From Methanobacterium sp. (lineage in GTDB: Archaea; Methanobacteriota; Methanobacteria; Methanobacteriales; Methanobacteriaceae), in contig JAUNXM010000060.1 in the NCBI GenBank assembly GCA_030539815.1, positions 1 to 11,023 of the forward strand: a DNA stretch of 11,023 nt, in the 5' to 3' direction. A program made the translations under genes and the position numbers. The notes beneath the pieces were generated by a model, which saw only the letters and a program-made list of their open reading frames with translations, was not told the DNA's origin and ran no database searches. Positions within the stretch are counted from its first letter, which is position 1. The number at the start of each line of letters is the position of its first letter. Below are positions 1 to 8,407 of this stretch, one piece after another.

Positions 1-274
1 AGATATAAGGATAGAGTTGAGACATGATCATTTGAGTTGCAGCAGTACAGAAGTGCTCCTGGGCCACAGTTATTATATTGGTCTGCCATAGGCGACCAAT
101 TTCATGTTGTGATGATTCAAAAACATGTATGTAAATATCTTTAATATCAGTACCTTCCTCCACCGCTTTAATTATCATTCTGCCTGCTTCATCCCGCTGA
201 AGATTTAACAGGGCATCCATGTAATTTTTTGCAAGTTCATAGAAAGTTCCAGATTCCTCTTCAAATACAGTCAT
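1..274 (-). CDS. Cobalamin (B12)-binding protein, N-terminal helical domain, partial (3' end outside window)
   Basis: Only the first 91 residues are present; the gene runs off the left edge. They match the four-helix 'B12-binding_2' type cap domain found before the cobalamin-binding Rossmann domain in corrinoid proteins and CarH-like light sensors. Visible signs are the HEIGRLWQ segment (W63) and AQEHFCTAAT with E73-H74, equivalent to the family's W...(A)xEH motif that packs over the upper face of the corrinoid. The lower-ligand DxHxxG motif would lie in the missing part, so cobalamin binding is expected but not shown. The start ATG (272-274) follows GGGGG at 279-283 on the minus strand with a 4-nt spacer, a usable Shine-Dalgarno site. 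Whether this is a methyltransferase corrinoid protein, a regulator or a sensor fused to another domain cannot be told from this piece. A sensor/regulator type is my preference because the N-terminus begins directly with the cap domain. Confidence 0.8.
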   Translation of the reverse strand, partial: MTVFEEESGTFYELAKNYMDALLNLQRDEAGRMIIKAVEEGTDIKDIYIHVFESSQHEIGRLWQTNIITVAQEHFCTAATQMIMSQLYPYI

Positions 275-676
275 GATTCCCCCATTTTTAATTTTTATAC
301 TCATAATAATTTATGTTACTAACTATATTTGTTTTATGGAGATAAAACATTTTTACTTTCATTAAATGCAAGAACACTAATAAAAACTGATAAAAACTTT
401 CCAAGACCAATGATTTATCAGTAGCAAGTATTATTGGTTTCCTGGTTTATTTTAATTTTATAAGAATAGATGAAAATAACTGTAAAATAAGTTTAATGAC
501 TTTAATTTGATATATGAGTATTGAGAAGATTTGAAAGTAAATAATTTATAGAAAAATGCATTAATTGATATATTTAAATATTGATGTGTATATTAGAAAA
601 AAATATTTTTAATGAAAAATAAGCCGGATTTTCATCCGGGATTATTTTACTATCTTTTATCCTTTATTAAGGTGTA
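275..676. other. Gene-free AT-rich interval
   Basis: About 400 bp with no convincing reading frame or RNA gene on either strand. It holds the upstream region of the B12-binding protein at its left end (an AT-rich TATA-like stretch around 293-318, read on the minus strand). At its right end is the terminator-like hairpin of the TRAM gene. The rest (about 320-600) is very AT-rich and shows nothing I can name. Confidence 0.6.
604..640 (-). terminator. Hairpin plus T-run downstream of the TRAM gene
   Basis: A perfect 6-bp inverted repeat, CCGGAT (624-629) and ATCCGG (634-639) around a TTTC loop, lies about 37 nt after the TRAM stop codon. Read on the minus strand it is followed by ATTTTT and then further T-rich sequence. 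It is one of the few GC-rich spots in this AT-rich gap, which supports a termination or 3'-end-protecting role. Confidence 0.55.
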
Positions 677-913
677 TTAGTCTACAACTTCAGCAAAGGC
701 GAAGTTTCTGCGAACAGAATTGATTCTTATTTTAACTTCTTCACCTTCTTTTGCACCTGAAACAAAAACCACAAAACCTTCAATACGGGCAATTCCGTCT
801 CCGTCCCTACCGGTATCTTCTATGTGTACATCGTATTCTCCACCTTCATTTATAGGAGACGAATTTCCTCTATCATTACTGTTATTACTTCCAAACAAAC
901 TTATCACTTCCAA
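677..913 (-). CDS. Small TRAM-domain RNA-binding protein
   Basis: A 78-residue protein made of a polar N-terminal tail (residues 5-22, rich in Asn/Ser) and one TRAM domain (about 24-77). The domain shows the typical order: [21 protein letters not shown], then [18 protein letters not shown], then [13 protein letters not shown]. It is a beta-barrel that binds RNA without sequence-specific enzyme activity. Stand-alone TRAM proteins are characteristic of methanogens and haloarchaea, where they have been described as RNA chaperones with a cold-shock-protein-like role. The start is TTG at 913, supported by GAGG (920-923) six nt upstream; no ATG is available. TATA-like elements lie at 961-971 and 951-959, giving a leader of roughly 20-30 nt. 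The gene stands alone and ends in a hairpin terminator. The TRAM call is strong; the RNA-chaperone role is by family analogy. Confidence 0.9.
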   Translation of the reverse strand: MEVISLFGSNNSNDRGNSSPINEGGEYDVHIEDTGRDGDGIARIEGFVVFVSGAKEGEEVKIRINSVRRNFAFAEVVD

Positions 914-960
914 TTTTTGCCTCTTGGGCAGTTGACTATTGGTTTTTAAAGCATATATAG

Positions 961-971
961 TATTTTATAAA
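961..971 (-). promoter_or_regulatory. Putative TATA box of the TRAM gene
   Basis: On the minus strand this reads TTTATAAAATA, centred about 53 nt upstream of the TTG start. Transcription would begin near 940, leaving a leader that includes the GAGG ribosome-binding site. A second TATA-like stretch, CTATATATG, lies just downstream (951-959) and could be used instead. Confidence 0.45.
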
Positions 972-1129
972 TTATTTTTTTTAGAAAAATTTTTCCCATC
1001 GATTGTTCAAATTTTTATAAATTAATTTCCCTGTTTTGGGATAGGGTAATAGTAGTTCAGTGAAAAGGGTGATACATTTGGAGTAATTATACATTTTATA
1101 AATAATACATTAGCTGTGATTTTTCAGAG

Positions 1130-1137
1130 AAAAAAAA
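1130..1137 (-). terminator. Poly-T terminator after the zinc-ribbon/M14-like gene
   Basis: Eight consecutive T on the minus strand, about 50 nt after the stop codon of the upstream gene, with no strong hairpin. Archaeal RNA polymerase stops at U-rich tracts alone, so this is a likely 3' end. Confidence 0.5.
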
Positions 1138-1186
1138 TATATCAAAGGTATTAAACATCATCAAAGTTCCTAATTAAGGGCTATGT

Positions 1187-2044
<858 letters not shown>

Positions 2045-2060
2045 ATAAATCAATTAATTA

Positions 2061-2070
2061 TTTTAAATAA
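2061..2070 (-). promoter_or_regulatory. TATA box for a leaderless transcript of the zinc-ribbon/M14-like gene
   Basis: On the minus strand the stretch reads TTATTTAAAATAA, centred about 22 nt before the ATG at 2044. That is the spacing expected if the mRNA begins at or next to the start codon. There is no purine-rich ribosome-binding site between them. Confidence 0.5.
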
Positions 2071-2098
2071 TAAGTCATTTAAGCTTTTTCATGAAACT

Positions 2099-2115
2099 AC
2101 ATGTATTACACATGT
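2099..2115. repeat. Paired ACATGT palindromes, one helical turn apart
   Basis: ACATGT occurs at 2099-2104 and again at 2110-2115, 11 bp start to start, separated by ATTAC. The two self-complementary hexamers together form a 17-bp inverted repeat. It lies between two divergent genes, just upstream of the TATA box of the zinc-ribbon gene, where an operator would be expected. Confidence 0.4.
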
Positions 2116-2192
2116 TTTCGATTAATTCATGACATCATTTATGTCCAATATTCTTTGTTACAAGTTGAAGGTTCATTTTTTATGTAAGCTAG

Positions 2193-2200
2193 TTTATATA
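2193..2200 (+). promoter_or_regulatory. TATA box upstream of the MoxR gene
   Basis: TTTATATA followed by TTAATGG. Transcription would start near 2222-2226, giving a leader of about 60 nt that contains the GGAGGT ribosome-binding site at 2271-2276. Confidence 0.5.
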
Positions 2201-2270
2201 TTAATGGCAAGAAAAGGGATATGAATTACCAAATCTCCAATGCACACCTATAATTTACCCCTTATTTATG

Positions 2271-2276
2271 GGAGGT
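2271..2276 (+). promoter_or_regulatory. Shine-Dalgarno site that points to an ATT start codon
   Basis: GGAGGT is the strongest ribosome-binding site near the start of the MoxR frame. Counting from GGAGG, an 8-nt spacer leads to ATT at 2284. The ATG at 2268 that overlaps this site reaches a stop after six codons and is in another frame, so it cannot start the ATPase. Confidence 0.6.
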
Positions 2277-2283
2277 TATCTTC

Positions 2284-3159
2284 ATTAAACCTGATAAACC
2301 TATTTCCAAGAAAGATACTGTTTTTAGCCCAGAATATATAAAAAATGCACTCACTGATGCTAGTTACATCCCTGACGATAATATTATAACCATTCTGTTC
2401 CTTTCACTTGAACTGGGAAAACCCATATTGATTGAGGGACCTCCAGGAACCGGTAAAACTGAGCTGGCCAAGGCTATTGCCCGGGCTTTGGGCAGAGATT
2501 TTTTCAGGGTCCAGTGTTACGAGGGGATAACCTTCGAACAGATGGTGGGGGAGTGGAATTACCAGAAACAATTATTGCACTTGGAAATGTCCCGCCTGAA
2601 AGAAACAGACCAGGATGTGTTTGGTGCAGAGTTTTTCATTAAAAGACCATTATTACAGTCATTTATTAACCATCAACCATCGGTAATGCTTATTGATGAA
2701 ATAGATAAAGCTGATGAAGAAGTTGAAAGTTTCCTACTCCAAGCACTGGGAGAAAAAGAGATTACAGTTAATGATTTAGGGACATTCACGCTAAAAAATG
2801 ATCTTCTGGTGGTGTTAACTTCTAATTCCCAGAGGATCTTGCTGGATGAAACCCGTGATCGGTGTCTTTTTTTGTACATTGATTATCCAACTGCTGAAAG
2901 GGAAGTTGAGATTGTAGAGGCACTGTTACCCGATGCTCCCCATGAACTGGTGGAAAGAGTAGTTGGACTCATCCAGAAGATTAGAAACTTGGATCTCGTG
3001 AAAATACCCTCTATAAGGGCTACTGTTGACTGGGTTCAAACACTGCTGGTAACCAATGATGGACCTGAAATCAACGATAAATCCCTAGAAAAAACCTTTA
3101 GAGTGGTTTTAAAGACAGAAGAAGACCGAGAAAAAGTCAAAACCCGCATATTTAAATAA
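2284..3159 (+). CDS. MoxR-family AAA+ ATPase
   Basis: A 291-aa ATPase when read from ATT at 2284. Walker A is GPPGTGKT (52-59), Walker B is LIDE (136-139), sensor 1 is TSN (N181), Arg-finger candidates are R191/R193 in ETRDR, and sensor 2 is R245 in PSIRATVDW. MoxR ATPases form hexamers that remodel or activate target proteins, usually together with a VWA-domain partner; such a gene lies downstream. No ATG, GTG or TTG occurs in frame between the stop at 2251-2253 and TTG at 2428. Starting at 2428 would delete the N-terminal helix and the strand leading into Walker A ([12 protein letters not shown]), so it is very unlikely. The frame is open and protein-like from 2284, and GGAGGT sits at the right distance. 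The start is therefore either a real ATT or an ATG altered at one base. Target protein unknown. Confidence 0.85.
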   Translation: MKPDKPISKKDTVFSPEYIKNALTDASYIPDDNIITILFLSLELGKPILIEGPPGTGKTELAKAIARALGRDFFRVQCYEGITFEQMVGEWNYQKQLLHLEMSRLKETDQDVFGAEFFIKRPLLQSFINHQPSVMLIDEIDKADEEVESFLLQALGEKEITVNDLGTFTLKNDLLVVLTSNSQRILLDETRDRCLFLYIDYPTAEREVEIVEALLPDAPHELVERVVGLIQKIRNLDLVKIPSIRATVDWVQTLLVTNDGPEINDKSLEKTFRVVLKTEEDREKVKTRIFK

Positions 3160-3189
3160 TATTTCCTATTAAACCATATTTAGTGCATA

Positions 3190-3227
3190 TAAATTAACCT
3201 ACAATCCCTAAATTAACCTACAATCCC
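3190..3227. repeat. Perfect tandem duplication of a 19-bp unit
   Basis: The unit TAAATTAACCTACAATCCC occurs at 3190-3208 and again, without a mismatch, at 3209-3227. It lies just after the MoxR stop codon, in the spacer before the VWA gene. Confidence 0.9.
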
Positions 3228-3241
3228 GTTACTTAGAATTC

Positions 3242-3310
3242 AATTTCAGTAAATAAGATTTAATTACGTTAGATGGTAGTAATTACAGTTAAATATCAAG
3301 AATTACAGTT
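3242..3310. repeat. Four phased copies of an AATTACAGTT-like motif, possible operator array
   Basis: AATTTCAGT (3242), AATTACGTT (3262), AATTACAGTT (3281) and AATTACAGTT (3301) are spaced 20, 19 and 20 bp apart, close to two helical turns, so all face the same side of the DNA. The array ends about 55 bp before the VWA start codon, just upstream of a TATA-like TTTTATTATG (3318-3327). This would suit a DNA-binding regulator or positioned archaeal histones. No regulator is identified. Confidence 0.5.
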
Positions 3311-3363
3311 TGACACGTTTTATTATGTTTAGTTGAATTAATAATTTGATGTTGTGATGAGTA

Positions 3364-4518
3364 ATGGATAAAATTGTAACCTTCTCTGGTTTATTACGGG
3401 AAAAGGGCATACCAGTCAGTATCAGAAGTACTTACACCGGTAAGGAGGTTTTAAAACTTTTTGCCGAAGATGATCCTCTTTTTAAAGATGCCATGGCCGC
3501 AGTGTATGTTAAGGAACAAAAACAAAGGGAATCTTTTAATCAAACCTTTGATGAGTTCTTTGGTGGAGTTACTCCTGATTCAGATGAGGGAGATACTGAA
3601 GATGGCACATCAGTATCTTCCAAAAAGAATGTTTGGTCCACTAAAAGCACCCAGAAATGGACCATAACCAATCAGGAAGAAGATAATTCTGATTTTAATG
3701 CTCCGGAGATAAGTAGCAGGGAAGTTAATTATCATCCGCCATTGAATGATTATGATCAAGAACCCAGTGAATCAGAACTGCTTAGCCGGGATATCAACAC
3801 CTTAACTTCTTTTGAACCGGAGCTTTTCCTGTTATGCCAGAAGATGGGTAAAAAGATTGCCATGGTCAGAAGCAGACGTCAACGTCAGGCCCGGATCATG
3901 CGCCCTGATGTCCGCCGAACCATACGTAAAAACCTTCAAAATGGTGGTGCACTTATTGATCTGGTTAAAAGTAAACCCCGTATAACCAAGAACCACCATT
4001 TCTTCCTTAATGATGTGAGTGGTTCCTGTGATTGGATCAGTAACTGGTTCTTCTGCCTAGTATACGCTGCCCAGAACTCCTTCCGGAGAGTGCGGGTATT
4101 TGACTTTGATCACCGAGTTGCTGAAACCTCCATTGCCATGACTGAACCCAGTATGATGGATGCCTTCATCAAAGTACGTGATATCCGTCAGAAAAATCTT
4201 ATGATCCACGGTACCAGTAACATGTTCCAGGCCTTTGAATCATTCCTGGAAAAGGTTCAACTCAATCGACGCTCCACACTGATGATTCTCACTGATTGCC
4301 GGGATTGGGCAGGCCCCAAGGTTGATGGTGTTCCTGAAAGCGCACGACTAGTGGAGGAAATGAGTAGAAAGTGTCGGAAAGTGATGATTTTCAATCCTGA
4401 GGACCGTAAGAAATGGGACGTGGTGGATAGCTGTGTTTCCCATTACCGGGATGCCGGAGCTGAGGTTCACGAGGTAAGGAATCTCAACCAGCTGGCTCTT
4501 CTGGTGAGGGATATTTAA
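3364..4518 (+). CDS. VWA-domain (CoxE-like) protein, partner of the MoxR ATPase
   Basis: A 384-aa soluble protein. Residues 1-68 are helical, about 69-135 form a low-complexity acidic, Ser-rich linker, 165-190 are very Arg-rich ([17 protein letters not shown]), and about 210-384 form a von Willebrand A domain. The metal-binding (MIDAS) residues are all visible: D217-x-S219-x-S221 (DVSGS), T284 in HGTSN and D311 in LTDCRDW. CoxE-like proteins bind targets through this metal site and present them to a MoxR ATPase, as in CO-dehydrogenase maturation and related chaperone pairs. No target enzyme is encoded nearby, so the client is unknown. The ATG at 3364 is preceded by GTGAT (3354-3358), a partial Shine-Dalgarno match at 5-nt spacing. 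A 204-bp repeat-rich spacer separates it from the MoxR gene, so it may have its own promoter. Its end lies only 13 bp from the convergent gene. Confidence 0.85.
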   Translation: MDKIVTFSGLLREKGIPVSIRSTYTGKEVLKLFAEDDPLFKDAMAAVYVKEQKQRESFNQTFDEFFGGVTPDSDEGDTEDGTSVSSKKNVWSTKSTQKWTITNQEEDNSDFNAPEISSREVNYHPPLNDYDQEPSESELLSRDINTLTSFEPELFLLCQKMGKKIAMVRSRRQRQARIMRPDVRRTIRKNLQNGGALIDLVKSKPRITKNHHFFLNDVSGSCDWISNWFFCLVYAAQNSFRRVRVFDFDHRVAETSIAMTEPSMMDAFIKVRDIRQKNLMIHGTSNMFQAFESFLEKVQLNRRSTLMILTDCRDWAGPKVDGVPESARLVEEMSRKCRKVMIFNPEDRKKWDVVDSCVSHYRDAGAEVHEVRNLNQLALLVRDI

Positions 4519-4531
4519 ATTTTTATGATAA

Positions 4532-4777
4532 TTAAATTGAACAAATTTTACTCTTGTAATATCTGGGAATAACTCTGAAACTTTTTTCACCACATTCTGG
4601 GCATTTTACTGGTTCAAGTAGTTCCGGGTATACTTTGTCTTCCCCATGACCGCATACTCCCCTGAATTTTCTAATCTTCCATTCCAGTGGAGTTTCAGCA
4701 GGAATAGGGTAGCGATGTTTGCATTTGGTGTTTCGGCAAACAACACACCATTCATCAATATTTTTAATATCTTCCAT
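4532..4777 (-). CDS. Small cysteine-rich, probably zinc-binding protein of unknown function
   Basis: 81 aa from the ATG at 4777. Seven cysteines: C11-x2-C14-x4-C19, C42 with H44 (CGHG), C59-x2-C62 (CPECG) and C79. The two CxxC pairs could hold one zinc as a split ribbon, with the extra Cys/His perhaps holding a second. I do not recognise the family. Middle residues (PLEWKIRKFRG) are basic. The ATG at 4777 has GGTG four nt upstream. An upstream ATG at 4813 (12 more residues) or TTG at 4819 lacks a Shine-Dalgarno site, so the shorter form is preferred. It follows the phosphoesterase gene on the same strand by 78 bp and may be its second cistron. It converges on the VWA gene with a 13-bp gap. 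Confidence 0.65.
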   Translation of the reverse strand: MEDIKNIDEWCVVCRNTKCKHRYPIPAETPLEWKIRKFRGVCGHGEDKVYPELLEPVKCPECGEKSFRVIPRYYKSKICSI

Positions 4778-4855
4778 GCTACACCGAAAATTTTGATCTA
4801 AGGGTAGATTCATTAACAATAAAAATATTCAGGACTACATGGTAATTTGTGGATA

Positions 4856-5629
4856 TTAACGTAAATATTTTACCATTTTCTTAATATCTCGACCACCGTG
4901 GATTTCCTTCTGAAGATCAAGCTCTACATAGGCTTTTTTGCCCCTGCTATAACTAGAAGATATGATAAGTTGGTTACCAATTAGTTTATACCCATCAACC
5001 GGAGTGTGTCCGACGATCATGGCTCGGCAGCCAATATTTTCCAGGAATTGGTCCACATCTTTTTTACGGTAATCACCATGGCGGTGCCAGAGAAGTTCAT
5101 AAAGAGGTAAATTATTGGAATATCCATTTATAGTAATGTTCATCATTTCATTTAGGGAATTTATGTTCTTTGGCGGACCGGCATGACTGATAAAAACTTT
5201 ATTTACCGTTTTAACAGCTAATGGAAGTTTTTTGAAAAAATTAATGTATTTTTTTAGTTTTTCCTCCCATTCCTCTCCGAATTTCCTCTTTAAAAGTTCA
5301 TTAAAATTTTGGGTTTGGTTGACTCCCCCCTTGTAAAGTCTGAGTTTAGTGATGGTGGCCCATTCATGATTTCCTAGGAGTAGGTGAAAGTTTTCAAATT
5401 TCTTGCAGTATCCCATAATTTCTTCCAGTATTTCCAGGGACTTATCGCTCCTGTGGCCCATGGCGTGGATTAAATCACCAGTTAAAATCAAATGGTTTTC
5501 TTTAGTTAATTGATCCTCCCATATTCCCATAATCTTATGGAAATCTCTCATGTTTCCGTGTAGGTCCCCGGCAACTAATGCAAGACCTTGACATGGCAAT
5601 TTTATCACATCCACTCCATGAATATCCAT
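4856..5629 (-). CDS. Calcineurin-like metallophosphoesterase (PPP/Ap4A-hydrolase-like)
   Basis: A 257-aa soluble enzyme with the two-metal phosphoesterase motifs in order: GDLHGN (D22, H24), GDLIHAMGHRSD (D52), LLGNHEW (N87, H88), ISHAGPP (H149) and GHTPVDG (H208). The fold hydrolyses phosphomonoesters or diesters; the set GDxHG...GNHE...HAG...GHTP is closest to the PPP phosphatase and diadenosine-tetraphosphatase branch. In that branch the second motif is GDxxDRG, but here it reads GDLIH, so substrate choice is probably different. Protein phosphatase, Ap4A hydrolase or other nucleotide phosphatase are all possible. Start is ATG at 5629; no Shine-Dalgarno site, but TAATTAAATAT (5653-5663) is centred 29 nt upstream, as for a leaderless mRNA. 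The small Cys-rich gene follows on the same strand. Confidence 0.85.
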   Translation of the reverse strand: MDIHGVDVIKLPCQGLALVAGDLHGNMRDFHKIMGIWEDQLTKENHLILTGDLIHAMGHRSDKSLEILEEIMGYCKKFENFHLLLGNHEWATITKLRLYKGGVNQTQNFNELLKRKFGEEWEEKLKKYINFFKKLPLAVKTVNKVFISHAGPPKNINSLNEMMNITINGYSNNLPLYELLWHRHGDYRKKDVDQFLENIGCRAMIVGHTPVDGYKLIGNQLIISSSYSRGKKAYVELDLQKEIHGGRDIKKMVKYLR

Positions 5630-5652
5630 GTTAATATTTTATTGGTTTTAGG

Positions 5653-5663
5653 TAATTAAATAT
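5653..5663 (-). promoter_or_regulatory. TATA box for the phosphoesterase gene
   Basis: Reads ATATTTAATTA on the minus strand, centred 29 nt before the ATG at 5629. With no ribosome-binding site in between, the transcript probably starts at or within a few nt of the start codon. Confidence 0.5.
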
Positions 5664-5780
5664 CCCCAAATAGATCCAGCTGTAAATAATTGAAAAATAA
5701 GTCATAATAAGTTATTTAAAAAAATTAATCCAGATGAATTTCAAATATTAATATTCAAAAAATATTGCAATAATTTAAAG

Positions 5781-5787
5781 AAAAAAA
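5781..5787 (-). terminator. Poly-T terminator downstream of NucS
   Basis: Seven T on the minus strand about 24 nt after the NucS stop codon, flanked by further T-rich sequence (CTTTTC before, CTTT after). It is a typical archaeal U-tract 3' end without a strong hairpin. Confidence 0.5.
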
Positions 5788-5810
5788 TGTGAAAAGAAAA
5801 CTTGATTTAT

Positions 5811-6578
5811 TTAAGAACTACTACGTCCAAAAAAACTTTCCAGTGTAACAACTTTATCTTTTCCCAGTTCCCTTGGAGGTTCCAATGCCTTAAATTCCAT
5901 ATTCTGTTCTTCCAGTAATTCCCGGGCATCATCGGTAATGGAGGGTGCAACCAGTACACCTCTTACTTCTTCTTTATGGTCAGTGAAACAATCCACATAA
6001 CGTCTTAACTGTTTAACAGCGTTAATACCTGCCTTTCTACTTTTCAATTCCAGTATGGTAATATTACCCTGTTTATCCTTGCCCAGTATGTCTATGAACC
6101 CCTGAGGCGTATGGTATTCCCTTGAAGTAGGCCTGAAACCTTTTTCTATAACTTCAGGATCCTTAAATATAAGGTCACCCATATCCGCCTCGTATCCCGC
6201 CAGTTCAAGACTTTCTAAGTCCTCCCCAATGAAATATGAGGCCAAGTGTGTGTTTAATATTTCCACCTCCAGTGTTTCATGGGGATTTCTTCTTACCCCT
6301 TTTATCTTCACCATTCCCTGGTGAATATCTGCTGCAACCTTGGTTTTAGGTGGTTGCCAGTTAACTGGTTCCAGGTTACGGTCCTGGTGAATTATAAATG
6401 AGCCATCTGATTTGATCATGATAATCCTGTCACCTAATTCCAGGCGACTAACCGCCCTTCCATTATAATAAACACGGCAAGAAGCCATGATGGTGATTAC
6501 TGCCCTTTTTGATAATCCTTCATTAATAATTGCCAGTACTCGTTGAGTATCTGGGTTTTTTTCTTCCACCAGTTTCAT
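5811..6578 (-). CDS. nucS: Endonuclease NucS (EndoMS-type mismatch / branched-DNA nuclease)
   Basis: 255 aa, full family length. The N-terminal DNA-binding domain (about 25-115) has [27 protein letters not shown] and PVNWQPP with the base-stacking W74. The C-terminal RecB-like nuclease domain (about 140-235) has [25 protein letters not shown] with D163, E177 and K179, then Q190 and Y194. These equal the Pyrococcus abyssi catalytic set (D160, E174, K176, Q187, Y191) at a constant +3 offset. The family cuts at ssDNA/dsDNA junctions and, as EndoMS, makes double-strand cuts at mismatches, standing in for MutS/MutL. The C-terminus [11 protein letters not shown] resembles a PCNA-binding PIP box (LxxFF) without the usual Gln. 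Start is ATG at 6578, with no Shine-Dalgarno site and TTAATATAA about 23 nt upstream, so probably leaderless. Single gene between its own promoter and a U-tract terminator. Confidence 0.95.
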   Translation of the reverse strand: MKLVEEKNPDTQRVLAIINEGLSKRAVITIMASCRVYYNGRAVSRLELGDRIIMIKSDGSFIIHQDRNLEPVNWQPPKTKVAADIHQGMVKIKGVRRNPHETLEVEILNTHLASYFIGEDLESLELAGYEADMGDLIFKDPEVIEKGFRPTSREYHTPQGFIDILGKDKQGNITILELKSRKAGINAVKQLRRYVDCFTDHKEEVRGVLVAPSITDDARELLEEQNMEFKALEPPRELGKDKVVTLESFFGRSSS

Positions 6579-6903
6579 GATATGAGTTTCAGAGCTTATA
6601 TTAAAAATATTTCACTGTTATCATAATATAAGCACTATAATTAATAATTAGCATATTTAAATTATTTTTCAGATAAAAATAAGAAGAATAACTAATCACA
6701 AACACAATTTGGATGATCATTTATACCTAAAATAGAAATTGAATTGATTTGCGGAAAATCACCATTGAATTTATAAAAATTGAGCTATATAATAAGATTA
6801 GATCAGGTAAAGATTCGTGAGTAACAATTGAGATGATAAATGATTAATAAAAATTATCTTAGTAAAAAAAATTATCCAGATTTATTTAATATAAGGGAGA
6901 CCA
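6579..6903. other. Divergent intergenic region between nucS and the M48 protease gene
   Basis: 325 bp, strongly AT-rich, no credible reading frame. On the minus strand TTAATATAA at 6597-6605 is a TATA box for nucS. On the plus strand TTAATAAAAATT at 6844-6855 could serve the M48 gene (start of RNA near 6875). GGGAG at 6895-6899 is its ribosome-binding site, four nt before the ATG. I see nothing recognisable in the middle (about 6610-6840). Confidence 0.5.
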
Positions 6904-8364
6904 ATGGTGGGTTTAAATATAAGGAAGACCGATGGAGGGAAAAATTTCATTATCGAAACTGAACTCTCTTCTGGACACTTGGAAGAAGCTCTGGACTTTT
7001 TACGAGATTATTATCTTTTACCACAGCCCAAACTATTCAAAGACGTTTCCAGAACTTCAAAAATGAATAGGAAAGGTTTAAACTACACTGCAAGTAATGT
7101 TCAGGAAGGTTGGGAGGTTCGAATTGAAATCCAGGCTGGAAATCCATTCCAAGTGAACGCAACCCCCCTGACAGCTCCGCCTGATTTTGATATATCTCAC
7201 CAGGTTGACCTTCTGGAGGAGGAGCTTTTCATCGCAATACAGGCCTTTGAGGATGCTATTCGCCAGGCCACTCTATACTTTGCCTGGGTTGAGGGAGATG
7301 ATATCTTGCCAGAAGCACCCCCTACTCGACGTAAAAAAGCTTCTTTTCGTATTTTTGGCAGTAACATGATAATTGTTTACCTCCTGTTCTTTGGAATTAA
7401 CATTGTTCTTTTTATCTTGCTGGAAACATTTCTGGCAATTATAGCCATTCTAGCCGTCCAATTAATGATTGTGCTCTCATCAGACCGCATACTGCTAAGG
7501 ACCAGTGACTGGATCATCACTCCCGAAAATCCCCGGGTGCATATCCTGGAGTACCAGTTACCACTGGCAGAGTTCCAGAAATTCCAGGAAAAATTCGATA
7601 AAGATATTATAATTAAAATGAAGGATGAAATTTACCAGAAAAGCCTGGCATTGGGTTTGGAACCGACCTGTGAGCTGGGAGAGGAAGTATTTAAGGAATA
7701 TGGTTTTCACTGTCAGTCTGATTTGAAGGTTTCACGCGAAATTGATGTTTACAGTATTGTAAAAGAAGCTGCTCGCAAATTTAACATCAGCATGCCCCAA
7801 GTGGCACTGAGTAATACCATGATCCCCAATGCCGCTGCCACTGGCCCCAGCCCTAACCGGGGTTTGGTGTTGATCACCACTGGATTACTTGTTCAACTGG
7901 AGGAGGATGAAATATTATCCGTGGTAGGTCATGAAATGGGCCATTTGTCTGGCCGGGATCCAATAATCCTTTTCAGTTTAATTTCAGCCGAGTTTTTACT
8001 TAGATTCACAATTTTATTCCCCTTGGTGGTAATATCTCCTCTGGTTTACTTGATTGTGGCCCTAGGGTTTATTTTCTTTGTAGCCAAATTCTTTGAAACC
8101 AGGGCCGATCTTTTATCAGCTATGAAAATAGGGCAACCCCAAGTCTTAGCCAGTGCACTGCGTAAGATCGGTTACCAGCGTTTGCATGCCGAAAGGATTT
8201 CACCAACCAGAATTCCCTCCTGGTTAAATTTTGATCCCCATCCTCCCATCTACTTCCGTATCGACCGCCTGGAAGGTATGAAAACCCCGGTGAAAGTTAA
8301 AAATCCATTATTCAAATCTGCACAAGACGTGATCAATGGCTTTAAACGTGCTCTAGGCTTATAA
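6904..8364 (+). CDS. M48-family membrane zinc metalloprotease (HtpX-like)
   Basis: 486 aa, longer than typical HtpX (about 290) because of an N-terminal soluble region (1-145). Next come two membrane helices (about 153-193), a soluble segment (200-340) and the protease site HEMGH (343-347: zinc ligands H343, H347; catalytic E344). Two more helices follow (about 353-395), then FETRAD with E398 as third zinc ligand and the family-typical [13 protein letters not shown] (444-456). M48 proteases degrade or clip damaged membrane proteins with the active site on the cytosolic face. The wide soluble loop (200-340) contains [13 protein letters not shown] M48 signature sequence (NAAATG, 309-314). ATG at 6904 has GGGAG four nt upstream. 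The next gene begins 43 nt after its stop with its own strong ribosome-binding site, suggesting one transcript. Confidence 0.92.
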   Translation: MVGLNIRKTDGGKNFIIETELSSGHLEEALDFLRDYYLLPQPKLFKDVSRTSKMNRKGLNYTASNVQEGWEVRIEIQAGNPFQVNATPLTAPPDFDISHQVDLLEEELFIAIQAFEDAIRQATLYFAWVEGDDILPEAPPTRRKKASFRIFGSNMIIVYLLFFGINIVLFILLETFLAIIAILAVQLMIVLSSDRILLRTSDWIITPENPRVHILEYQLPLAEFQKFQEKFDKDIIIKMKDEIYQKSLALGLEPTCELGEEVFKEYGFHCQSDLKVSREIDVYSIVKEAARKFNISMPQVALSNTMIPNAAATGPSPNRGLVLITTGLLVQLEEDEILSVVGHEMGHLSGRDPIILFSLISAEFLLRFTILFPLVVISPLVYLIVALGFIFFVAKFFETRADLLSAMKIGQPQVLASALRKIGYQRLHAERISPTRIPSWLNFDPHPPIYFRIDRLEGMKTPVKVKNPLFKSAQDVINGFKRALGL

Positions 8365-8407
8365 TTAGATTTTAGACAAGATATACGGAAAATAGGGGTG
8401 AGTAACC

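Noticed and set aside
1058..1086. AGGGTGAT followed by TTG on the plus strand, looking like a gene start
   Set aside because: The TTG is followed by GAG and then a stop (TAA); no frame continues. No similarity to a gene remnant is visible, so it is not called a pseudogene.
2428..2430. TTG as the start of the MoxR ATPase
   Set aside because: It would begin three codons before Walker A, deleting the strand and helix all AAA+ domains need; it also has no ribosome-binding site in a convincing position.
2284..4518. A defence or phage-related MoxR-VWA (ternary) system
   Set aside because: MoxR-VWA pairs occur in some defence loci, but there is no nuclease, third component, integrase or other accessory gene linked here, and the neighbours are housekeeping-type genes. 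An ordinary chaperone pair is the simpler reading.
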